Below are positions 54,585 through 64,000 of a stretch of 64,000 nt of DNA, one piece after another. The notes beneath the pieces were generated by a model, which did no database searches, was not told the origin of the DNA, and worked only from the letters and a program-made list of their open reading frames with translations. Where the stretch lies: contig NZ_WBOF01000001.1 of NCBI RefSeq assembly GCF_009569385.1, positions 620,001-684,000 on the forward strand, given 5' to 3'. The DNA is from Streptomyces kaniharaensis. GTDB lineage: Bacteria > Actinomycetota > Actinomycetes > Streptomycetales > Streptomycetaceae. The position numbers and the translations under genes were made by a program. The first letter of the stretch is position 1. The number at the start of each line of letters is the position of its first letter.

Positions 54585-55931
54585 GTGCAACCGATAGGCG
54601 AACTCCCCCGCCACACAACGGTGTTGACCGCCGCCTCGGGCGATTCTGCGACGGCCGGAGCGGTGCTCCTCGCGCTCGCCGTCATCCTCGGCACCGCCTT
54701 CGTCTGCGGGCGGATCGCCCAACGGCTGCGCCAGCCGGTCGTCATGGGCGAGATCGTCGGCGGGGTCGCCCTCGGGCCGAGCCTGCTCGGGCTGCTGCCG
54801 GGCGAGCTGGACGCCGAGCTGTTTCCCTCCGAGGTCCAGTCCTACCTGCGGGTGCTGTCCCAACTTGGCCTGGTCCTCTTCATGTTCACCGTCGGCCTGC
54901 GGTTCGACGTCGGCCATCTGCGCGGCGTCGGGCGCCGGGTGACGGCCGTGTCGCTCAGCTCGGTGGCGCTGCCGTTCGCGCTCGGCGTCGGGCTGGCGCT
55001 GGCGCTCTACCCCTGGTTCGACACCGCCCAGTTGGCCACGGACGGCCGGCTCGGACCGGCGCTGTTCCTCGGCGCTGCGATGTCCATCACCGCCTTCCCC
55101 GTCCTCGCCCGGATCATCGCCGAGCGGCGGATGCAGAACGACCCGCTCGGCAGCCTGTCGCTGGCCAGCGCCGCCTTCCAGGACTTCCTCGCCTGGTGCG
55201 CGCTGGCCGTGGTGGTGGCCGTGGTGCAGGCCCGGGGCCTGTGGTCACTCGGACGACTGGCGCTCAGCACGGCGGTGGTGGTGCTGGTGCTCGCCGGTGT
55301 CGTCCGCCCGGCGCTCGCCCGGCTGCTCGACCCGGGGCGCCGCCGCCCCCTCGGCGAACCGTGGATCCACGCCGTGCTGGTCACCGGCACCCTGCTCACC
55401 GCCTGGGTCACCAGCCGGATCGGGCTGGACTCCGTCTTCGGGGCGTTCATGTTCGGTGCGGCGGTGCCCCGGGACCGGATCGAGGCGGTCGCGCCCGAGG
55501 TCCCGGAGCGCATCGAGCAGGCGGGCCTCCTGCTGCTGCCGGCCTTCTTCGCCGTGACCGGTCTCGCCGTCGACCTCACCGGCCTCGGGCTGCGCGGCCT
55601 GGTCATCGTGGTGGCGGTGCTGGTGACGGCCTGCGCCGGCAAGTTCGCCGGCGCCGTCGCCGCCGCCCGGGCCACCGGCTCGACCCGGCGCGAGGCGACC
55701 GTGCTGGGCATCCTGCTCAACGCCCGGGGCCTCACCGAACTGGTCATCCTGAACGTGGGCCACCGGCTCGGGGTGATCGACACCCGGATGTTCAGCGCGA
55801 TGGTGGTGATGGCCCTGGTCACCACCCTGATGACCGGGCCGCTGCTGGCCCGCACCGCCGTGCGCAACGGGCCCGCCACCGCTCTGCCGACCCCGTCGGC
55901 GCAGCCCGCGGGGGCGCGCACGCCGTCCTGA
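54585..55931 (+). CDS. CPA2-family cation:proton antiporter
   Basis: A 448-residue KefB/NapA-like antiporter with about twelve membrane segments. It has GEIVGGVALGPSLLG and LFMFTVGLRFD in the first half, and LASAAFQDFLAW where CPA2 proteins carry the ion-binding Asp. GTG 54585 follows AAAGGAAAG. It lies 67 bp after ctcX on the same strand, so it may be read through from the ctcX promoter. A link to drug export or cluster pH balance is possible but unproven. Confidence 0.85.
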   Translation: MQPIGELPRHTTVLTAASGDSATAGAVLLALAVILGTAFVCGRIAQRLRQPVVMGEIVGGVALGPSLLGLLPGELDAELFPSEVQSYLRVLSQLGLVLFMFTVGLRFDVGHLRGVGRRVTAVSLSSVALPFALGVGLALALYPWFDTAQLATDGRLGPALFLGAAMSITAFPVLARIIAERRMQNDPLGSLSLASAAFQDFLAWCALAVVVAVVQARGLWSLGRLALSTAVVVLVLAGVVRPALARLLDPGRRRPLGEPWIHAVLVTGTLLTAWVTSRIGLDSVFGAFMFGAAVPRDRIEAVAPEVPERIEQAGLLLLPAFFAVTGLAVDLTGLGLRGLVIVVAVLVTACAGKFAGAVAAARATGSTRREATVLGILLNARGLTELVILNVGHRLGVIDTRMFSAMVVMALVTTLMTGPLLARTAVRNGPATALPTPSAQPAGARTPS

Positions 55932-55958
55932 CGGGCCCGGCGTCCTGACGGGCCGGGC

Positions 55959-56186
55959 TCAGGGCGCTTCCGTCCACCCGCCGACCCCGCGCAGCTGCCG
56001 CCGCAGCTCCCGCTCGACAGGGCTGAGCGGCACGTCGGGCCGGAGCCGCTCCGGATGCCCCGGTGCCGGCCCGCGCCGGGGCGGCTCCACCACCGGCACC
56101 ACGAAACCCGCCGACTGGCCCAGCACCGCCAGCCCCCGCAGGAGCCGGCCCAGCAGGCGGCAGCACCATCCGATCGCTTCACGCAT
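55959..56186 (-). CDS. Small DUF6059-type protein
   Basis: A 75-residue protein with a hydrophobic start (about 5-32) and the tail GHPERLRPDVPLSPVERELRRQL, which I associate with the DUF6059 family of Streptomyces. Function unknown. It is the last gene of the minus-strand chaperone operon, 57 bp after the phosphoesterase, and may have its own promoter. Confidence 0.65.
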   Translation of the reverse strand: MREAIGWCCRLLGRLLRGLAVLGQSAGFVVPVVEPPRRGPAPGHPERLRPDVPLSPVERELRRQLRGVGGWTEAP

Positions 56187-56243
56187 CCGCCGAGCATGGC
56201 GGCCGGTCCTGAAGCGCCGTTCGAGCCGGCCGCCCCGGACCGG

Positions 56244-56888
56244 TCAGTCGGCGGGCGGGTCGCCCTCCCAGGTCAGTTCGCCGCTGCCCAGGGCGACGGC
56301 CGCACGTGGGACCATCGGCCCGGCGCCCCGACGGGAGAGCAGGACCACGCCGCTGACCTGCGCGGACAGTGAGCCGAGCCGGGCCGCGCACTCGGCGGCG
56401 AGCTCCTTCGGGTGCCGCGTGCGGCCGAGCGACAGGTGCGGGGTGAAGCCGGCGGCGTGGCCGCGGCAGCGCGGGAAGCGCTCCAGGAGATCCGCGTACA
56501 GGCGGACCCAGGGCGCCGCGCCGGCGGCGGCCGGGTCGAGCCAGACGGTCGCGTACGCGCGGTGACGGAAGCTGCGGACGCCGCTCAGGCGGGCCGTGAA
56601 CGGCCGGGTGCCGGCCGCGGCGGCGGACAGCAGCGGCGCCGCCCGGCCGAACTCGCTCTCCGGGACGAACCCGAAGAGCAGGTTGACGTGCGGCGGCCAC
56701 CGGCGGATCTGCGGGTCGTGTTCGAGGCGGATCGCCTGGATGGCGGGCCACAGCTCGGCCGGCGGCAGCCAGGCGACGGCCGTCCGGGGCGTCGGGGCGA
56801 GGTCGAGGACGGCGGCGGGCCCGGCTTCCCCGTACCCCGCCGCCGTCGCGTCCGTCATGCCGACACCGGGCATACCGCGGTTGGACAT
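56244..56888 (-). CDS. 2H phosphoesterase (2'-5' RNA ligase-like)
   Basis: A 214-residue protein with two HxT/S-type motifs, [10 protein letters not shown] and FTPHLSLGR, as in the 2H superfamily acting on cyclic phosphates of RNA or nucleotides. The start is uncertain: ATG 56888 or ATG 56858 (MTDATAAG). It lies 12 bp after the small zinc-ribbon gene of the chaperone operon. A role in RNA or tRNA end repair is inference. Confidence 0.75.
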   Translation of the reverse strand: MSNRGMPGVGMTDATAAGYGEAGPAAVLDLAPTPRTAVAWLPPAELWPAIQAIRLEHDPQIRRWPPHVNLLFGFVPESEFGRAAPLLSAAAAGTRPFTARLSGVRSFRHRAYATVWLDPAAAGAAPWVRLYADLLERFPRCRGHAAGFTPHLSLGRTRHPKELAAECAARLGSLSAQVSGVVLLSRRGAGPMVPRAAVALGSGELTWEGDPPAD

Positions 56889-56900
56889 ACCGCCATTGCA

Positions 56901-57181
56901 CTACACGCCCAGCCGCGCCTCCACCGCGGCCAGCAGCTCCCGGGCCGGGAGCAGACCCGGCTCGGCCGCCAGGGCGCGGCGCAGCAGCACCAGCGCCGAC
57001 GGGTCGTCCCCCGCGCGGACGGCGGCCAGCGCCTCGTTGTAGTCGATCCGGCCGGCGTAGCGCAGCCGGACCAGCGCGGCCAGGTCCTCCCGGCAGGACG
57101 GGCAGCGCAGGCTCTCCGGCTCCACCGGGACGGCGCACTGCGGGCACGGCACCTCGATCGGGGGCACGGCGGCTTCGGACG

Positions 57182-57185
<4 letters not shown>
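56901..57185 (-). CDS. Small zinc-ribbon/helical protein of the chaperone operon
   Basis: A 94-residue protein with one zinc ribbon (CPQC at about 14-17, CPSC at about 29-32) and a TPR-like helical tail (YNEALAAVRAGDDPSALVLLRRALAAEPG). The ATG overlaps the Hsp70 stop as ATGA, so it is made together with that chaperone. The ribbon resembles those inserted in the Hsp70. Probably a co-chaperone or adaptor; unnamed. Confidence 0.72.
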
Positions 57186-59740
<2,555 letters not shown>

Positions 59741-59767
59741 GTCGTTCCCCTCTTGCCCCTCGTGGTC

Positions 59768-60481
59768 CTACTTCTTCTTCCGCTTGCGCCGGCCGCCCGG
59801 GGCCACGCCGCCGCGCCGGACGCGGGCCCGGGCCGCCTTCGGCTGGGCGGGAATCACCGGCGCGGCGGCGTGGCCGGGCTCGTCGGGCCGAGGCTCGTCC
59901 GGCTTCGGCTCTGCGGGCTCCTCGACGCCTTCGGGCTCCTCCGGCTTCGGCTCCGGCACGAGCGCCCGCTCCACCTCGTCGGCCGGGACCTCGGCTCCGG
60001 GTACGTACGCGGCGACCACCACCTGGGCCCGGCGCAGCACGTCCTCACCCCAGAAGAACCCGGTGACCACCGTCCGCACGACCGTCTCCGGCGCCACCCC
60101 GGGCCGCGCCTCGCTGCCCACGATCTCGGTCAGCGCCGGGTCCGCCGCCAGCCCTTCCAGCCGCATCGGCCGCACCCCGGCCCTGGCGAGCCGGCCCAGC
60201 AGGCGGCGGCGGGTGGCCTCGATCCCGGCGCCCCGGCCGAGCTGGACCAGCTCGCCGTCCAGGCCGAGCGCCGCCAGCGCGTCGTCCACCTCGACCAGGA
60301 CGCCCAGCAGGTCCCGCTGCGCTGCCCGGGCGGCCTCCGCCTCCTCGGCCCGCTTGCGCTGCAACAGCGAGGCCCGGAAGAGGAGTTGGGTGAAAGCCTG
60401 GTCGAGGTCGAGCTCCAGGGCGCGCTGCGGGACGGGCAGCGGTGCGAGCGGCTCGGACGACGGCGGGCGGGTCGTGGTCAT
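59768..60481 (-). CDS. GrpE-like nucleotide exchange factor
   Basis: A 237-residue protein with a central helical part (QRKRAEEAEAARAAQRDLLGVLVEVDDAL) and a GrpE-like beta domain (ETVVRTVVTGFFWGEDVLRRAQVVVAAY), followed by a Pro/Glu-rich linker and a very basic tail (RRKRKKK). It probably recycles nucleotide on the neighbouring zinc-ribbon Hsp70, 27 bp downstream. It overlaps the J-like gene by 4 bp. The basic tail is unusual for GrpE and could bind nucleic acid or membrane. Confidence 0.78.
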   Translation of the reverse strand: MTTTRPPSSEPLAPLPVPQRALELDLDQAFTQLLFRASLLQRKRAEEAEAARAAQRDLLGVLVEVDDALAALGLDGELVQLGRGAGIEATRRRLLGRLARAGVRPMRLEGLAADPALTEIVGSEARPGVAPETVVRTVVTGFFWGEDVLRRAQVVVAAYVPGAEVPADEVERALVPEPKPEEPEGVEEPAEPKPDEPRPDEPGHAAAPVIPAQPKAARARVRRGGVAPGGRRKRKKK

Positions 60482-60903
60482 TCCGGTACCTCGATCTGCG
60501 GCAGCACGGACAGGTCGGCGGCGAAGCGGGCGGGGATGGGTGGCTCGGGGTCCGTCCCGGCCGGGGCGGGCTCGGCGAACTCGGCCGCCAGCTCGGCGCG
60601 GTGGAGCGCCAGGAAGGAGTCGGCGGGCGGCAGCCGGGGCCGGTCGACGACCAGCAGCGGTTCGGCGAGGGCCGGCGCCAGCAGCTCGGCCGCGTGGTCG
60701 ACCGGCTCGGGCGGGAGGGGCTGCTGGAGGTCCACCTCCAGCCGCCGGTCCGGGTGGCGCAGCAGGCCGGCGGCGTCCTGGATCTGCTGGCGGGTGTAGC
60801 GGCCCGCCCGTAGCGCCGGGCTCACGGCGAGGTTGATCTCGCGCGCCCCGGCGGTGATCGGAACGCCCAGGACCTCGTACGGCGACGGTTCGTGCAGTGG
60901 CAT
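60478..60903 (-). CDS. Degenerate J-domain-like co-chaperone
   Basis: A 141-residue protein starting with a J-domain-like helix I (SPYEVLGVPITAGAREINLAV) and a helix IV-like end (DAAGLLRHPDRRLEVDL). The HPD in that segment aligns with the usual DPEKR position, so the canonical HPD loop between helices II and III is absent. The rest is Pro/Leu-rich and unrecognised. It overlaps the GrpE-like gene (ATGA) and presumably docks on the operon's Hsp70. Confidence 0.65.
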   Translation of the reverse strand: MPLHEPSPYEVLGVPITAGAREINLAVSPALRAGRYTRQQIQDAAGLLRHPDRRLEVDLQQPLPPEPVDHAAELLAPALAEPLLVVDRPRLPPADSFLALHRAELAAEFAEPAPAGTDPEPPIPARFAADLSVLPQIEVPE

Positions 60904-60946
60904 GGCGGGTGGTCTCCTTACAGCGGCAACGGCCCTGGTGCGCCGG

Positions 60947-63900
60947 TCAGTGCAGCGCGTTGATCCGGCGCTGGAGGGCGCGCAGCTCGCGGTCGTCCGG
61001 GTCGTGCTCGACGGCCTGGCGGATCAGCTGCCGGGCCTCCCGGAAGGCGCGCGCGTTGGCCCGGTTGACGGCGAAGGCGCCGTAGACGACGCCGAGTTCG
61101 GTGTGCAGCTTGGCGATGTCCTCCGGGGCACGGGACAGGCCGAGCGCCTCCTCCAGCAGCCGGGCGGCGCCGGAGAAGCGTCCGGCCTCGTAGTGGCCGA
61201 TGGCCTCGCCGCGCCAGACGCTGACCATGAGCCGGCGGACGTCGGGCGAGTCGTCGTAGGACAGCGCCTTGCGGAGGATGTCGGCCCGTATCCGGAAGGG
61301 GCTGTCCTCAAGGTTGTCCAGCACGTGGTTGGCCAGCATGACGCCGATCCGGCGCGGCGCCTCCCGGGCGGGGTCGCCGTCCCACTCCGGGTCGGCGTCG
61401 AGCGCCTCGGTCATCCGGGCGACGGCAAGCGGGCGGTCCTCGGCGAGGGCGGCCGAGCGGGCCAGGCGGCGCAGCACGTAGGCGAGGCCGAGCCGGTGGT
61501 CCGGGTCGGGGTCGAGGCTCGCGAGTTCGCGCCACCGGTCGGCGGCCTCCGTCAACTCCTCGTCGGTGGAGTCGGGTTGGCTGAGCTCGCCGGCCCGGTT
61601 GCCGAGGGCGGCCAGCATGAAGTGGCGGGCGGTCGGGTCGCCGGGGGCGAGCACGAGGCTCTTGCGCAACAGGGTGAGGGCGCGGGGGTAGTCCTTGGTC
61701 TCGTTGTTGATCTTCCGGGCCCACTGGGCGTAGGTGGCGCCGAGGTCACCGCGCACCTCGGCGTGGTCGGGGGCCAGCATGAAGGCCCGTTCGAGCAGTT
61801 CGGCCGCGCCCTGCTGGTCGTCGTCGCTGCTCTTGAGCAGGGCGCGGGCGGCGCGCAGGCCGGATTCGGCGGCGATCCGCGGTACGTCGTCCGGGAGTTC
61901 GGCGCCGAGGAGGTCGAGGGCGCGGGTGAGGCAGTCCAGGGCCTCGCGCCAGTCCTGGTTGCGGTGGTGCGCCCGGGCCTGGCTGACCAGGGTCTCGCCG
62001 AGCAACGCCTCCCACTCCGGGCCGCGTTCGGCCTCTGGGATCGCGTCGAGCGCACTGACGGCTGCGGCCTGCCGGCCCTGGATCAGCAGGTAGCGCTGCG
62101 GGCCGAGCTCACCGAACAGCCCCAGAGCACGGGCGAGTTGGGATCCTCCGGACCTTGCCGGTCGGATAGCCTCGTCGAACCAGCCGCCCCAGTCGGCGAG
62201 TTCCGGCTCCCGCCGGAGCAGCCGCGCGAGGGTCGGGCCGAGCACGAGGCGCCGGGCCGGGCCCCCGGGGAGCGCGATGCGCAGGTCCTCCTGGGCGAAC
62301 GCGTCGGCGCTGTGGGCCTCCATGCCCAGCAGGACCGTCCACGCGGTGACCTCGTCGCCGCTGCGCCCGGCCGCCCGGTCCAGCGCGCGAAGGTCCTCCC
62401 GGAGGCGCTCGGTGAGCGCGGCGCGGGCGGCGGCGATGCGCGGAGGTTCGGCCGGTCGGCCGGTGACGCGGACGGACTCCGCCCACAGGTCGGGCTGGTA
62501 CAGGGCGGCGACGAGGCAGCCGATCGTCCACTCCCAGACCCGCTCGTCGATGCCGGCCCCGCCACCGGAAGCGAGCCGGTACCCGGCCAGGCCCAGCGCG
62601 TGCAGCAGCCGGGGGTGGGCGGGGTCCGTGAGCAGCAGAGCGCGGTAGGCGTGCCAGGCCTCCCGGCGGCGGCCCGCCAGCGCGTGCCCGTGGGCCTCGT
62701 GCTCGGCCAGCACGGCGAGGGTGGCGGCGGCCTGCGCGTGGTCGGGCGTCAGCCGCAGGGCCTCGCGCAGGTCGCCGGCGGCCGGGCCGGGCTCGCCCCC
62801 GTCGAGGCGGGCGGCGGCCCGGCGGACCAGGACGGCGGTGCGCTCCCGGGCGGCGGCCTCCGGCAGCTCGGCCAACGCCTCGTCCAGGCGGCCCAGTTCG
62901 GCGCGCAGAAGGGCGAGGTCGAGCCGGACGGGCGCGGCGGCGGCGCTCTCGCCGAGCGCGTCCGCCCAGGCGGCGAGAGCCGGTTCGGCCAGCTCGGGCG
63001 TGCCGGCCCGGCGGGCGCAGTCCAGGACGGCGCGCAGGGCGGGTCCGACGCAGCGGACGCAGCGCGGCGAGGCGGCGTCGGCGGGGCGGTGCAGGTGCGC
63101 GGCGCACGCCTCCCGGCCGCAGCCCCCGCAGGCGCCGGCGGCCGGACGGGCGCAGACGGCGCAGTCCGTGCCCCCAACGCCCGGAGGCAGGGCGCCGGCC
63201 GGGCCCGGCGCGGACAGGAAGTGCCGGTGCCACGCCAGCGCGACGGCCCAGTTCCCGGCCCGCTCCGCCAGCACCGCACGCAGCCGGGCGAGGGCCGGAT
63301 CGCCCGCCGGGTCGGCCTCCAGCGGCGCGAGCAGGGCGACCGTCTGCACCGGGCGGCCGGCCAGCAGCGCGGCGGCCGCCAGGTGGTAGCGGTCGCGCGG
63401 GCCGGCGGCGGGGTCGAGCAGGCCGGGCAGCGCCTGCGGCCTGCCCTCGGCCAGGGCGAGCGCGGCCCGCAGGCGCCCCTGCCGTCCGGTCACGGCGCCG
63501 GCCAGGGAGTCCGCGAGCGCCAGCGCCTCCGTGGCGTGCGCGCGCGTCTCGGGGCGATCGCGGCCGGTGACGAGCAGGTGCGCAGCCTCGCGCAGGGCCG
63601 CCTCGCGCAGCGCCTGCCGGTAGCCGGGGGCGGCCGGGTCGTCTGCGGCGGCCTGCTGCCACAGCTGCCGGGCCGTCGCCGGGTCGGCCGCCAGGCATCG
63701 CCGGGCCAGACGGTCGCGCACCAGGGCGAGCCGGTCGCCCAGGTCGTCGCCCGGCCGGCCGTGCTCGCGCAGCGGCTCCCACCGGGCCAGGGCGCCCGCC
63801 GGGTCGTCCGACCGGGCACACGCGAGGCCGTGGTGGAAGGCCGCGACCCGGCCCCACCGGGAGTCGTCCCCGGCCTCGGCGCGCAGCAGCGGCTCCGCCT

Positions 63901-64000
63901 CGGCCGTCCGTCCGGCGGCGAGCAGGGCCGCGCCGAGCCGGACCCGGGCCGGGCGCCAGTCCGGGGCCAGGTCGAGGCCGGCGCGGTAGTCGGCGGCGGC
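60947..64000 (-). CDS. Giant TPR-repeat protein with a B-box-like zinc module (5' end outside window)
   Basis: At least 1018 residues of tetratricopeptide-like helices (for example LLRKSLVLAPGDPTARHFML; CLTRALDLLGAELPDD). A Cys/His cluster lies near 63050-63170 (CAVC, CGGC, C-x3-H, CVRC), resembling a B-box zinc finger. The frame is open to the right edge, so the N-terminus is missing. It is the first visible gene of the operon that continues with J-like, GrpE-like and Hsp70 genes. TPR arrays often present clients or bind Hsp70 tails; here that is inference. Confidence 0.8.
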   Translation of the reverse strand, partial: AAADYRAGLDLAPDWRPARVRLGAALLAAGRTAEAEPLLRAEAGDDSRWGRVAAFHHGLACARSDDPAGALARWEPLREHGRPGDDLGDRLALVRDRLARRCLAADPATARQLWQQAAADDPAAPGYRQALREAALREAAHLLVTGRDRPETRAHATEALALADSLAGAVTGRQGRLRAALALAEGRPQALPGLLDPAAGPRDRYHLAAAALLAGRPVQTVALLAPLEADPAGDPALARLRAVLAERAGNWAVALAWHRHFLSAPGPAGALPPGVGGTDCAVCARPAAGACGGCGREACAAHLHRPADAASPRCVRCVGPALRAVLDCARRAGTPELAEPALAAWADALGESAAAAPVRLDLALLRAELGRLDEALAELPEAAARERTAVLVRRAAARLDGGEPGPAAGDLREALRLTPDHAQAAATLAVLAEHEAHGHALAGRRREAWHAYRALLLTDPAHPRLLHALGLAGYRLASGGGAGIDERVWEWTIGCLVAALYQPDLWAESVRVTGRPAEPPRIAAARAALTERLREDLRALDRAAGRSGDEVTAWTVLLGMEAHSADAFAQEDLRIALPGGPARRLVLGPTLARLLRREPELADWGGWFDEAIRPARSGGSQLARALGLFGELGPQRYLLIQGRQAAAVSALDAIPEAERGPEWEALLGETLVSQARAHHRNQDWREALDCLTRALDLLGAELPDDVPRIAAESGLRAARALLKSSDDDQQGAAELLERAFMLAPDHAEVRGDLGATYAQWARKINNETKDYPRALTLLRKSLVLAPGDPTARHFMLAALGNRAGELSQPDSTDEELTEAADRWRELASLDPDPDHRLGLAYVLRRLARSAALAEDRPLAVARMTEALDADPEWDGDPAREAPRRIGVMLANHVLDNLEDSPFRIRADILRKALSYDDSPDVRRLMVSVWRGEAIGHYEAGRFSGAARLLEEALGLSRAPEDIAKLHTELGVVYGAFAVNRANARAFREARQLIRQAVEHDPDDRELRALQRRINALH

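Noticed and set aside
56197..56243. SARP box upstream of the DUF6059 gene (TCGAACG on minus strand)
   Set aside because: One good heptamer only; the second repeat and the -10 at 8 bp are missing.

Overview
The window is very high-GC actinomycete DNA with Streptomyces/Kitasatospora-type genes, GTG/TTG starts and long GC hairpin terminators. About 27 kb of it (27.7-54.5 kb) is recognisable as the chlortetracycline (ctc) biosynthetic cluster. The gene order ctcA to ctcX matches that reported for the aureofaciens producer, so the source is probably Kitasatospora (Streptomyces) aureofaciens or a close relative. This rests on recalled gene order and family recognition, not a database search.

Left arm (1-26.7 kb) is primary metabolism. 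A translationally coupled minus-strand operon encodes assimilatory nitrate reductase, a stand-alone FAD/NAD oxidoreductase and NirB, which runs off the left edge. Divergent from it are an NnaR-type HemD/winged-helix regulator and a sirohydrochlorin chelatase-like protein. Then come a Tat-exported purple acid phosphatase, a zinc-ribbon SDR epimerase, and a two-component system with envelope/glycosyl genes (GT2-DUF2064 fusion, methyltransferase, GT87-like membrane enzyme, membrane molybdopterin oxidoreductase). An MTA phosphorylase, an Rpf-like LysM lytic enzyme, an APC permease, a secreted M9 collagenase, a YccF protein and an acyl-CoA synthetase follow. A shared 18-bp motif (CCGTTCGG-N4-CGTAAG) links promoters across 12.3-18.6 kb and may be the operator of the two-component system.

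The ctc cluster runs: regulators (ctcA LuxR-like, ctcB SARP), self-resistance (ctcC, preceded by a small leader ORF), ring-forming and oxygenating operon ctcG-D, operon ctcH-K (SnoaL-like, ligase, ABM, C6-methyltransferase), ctcM-L (final reductase and aminotransferase), ctcN-P (C6 hydroxylase, N-methyltransferase, C7 halogenase), ctcQ (flavin reductase), export pair ctcR/ctcS, minimal PKS plus amidotransferase ctcW-T, and the ancillary oxygenase ctcX. Together they build a malonamyl-primed decaketide, fold and aromatise it, methylate C6, hydroxylate C4/C12a, transaminate and dimethylate C4, hydroxylate C6, reduce C5a/C11a and chlorinate C7. Seven promoters inside the cluster share one geometry: two 7-mers 11 bp apart, exactly 8 bp ahead of an nAGCGT-like -10. 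This is the expected layout of a SARP (CtcB) box.

Right arm (54.6-64 kb): a CPA2 antiporter, then a long minus-strand operon. It encodes a giant TPR protein (partial), a degenerate J-domain protein, a GrpE-like protein, an Hsp70 with four zinc ribbons inserted between its domains, a small zinc-ribbon protein, a 2H phosphoesterase and a DUF6059-type protein. This non-canonical chaperone set is the least understood system here. No tRNA, rRNA, CRISPR array, insertion sequence or prophage was seen.
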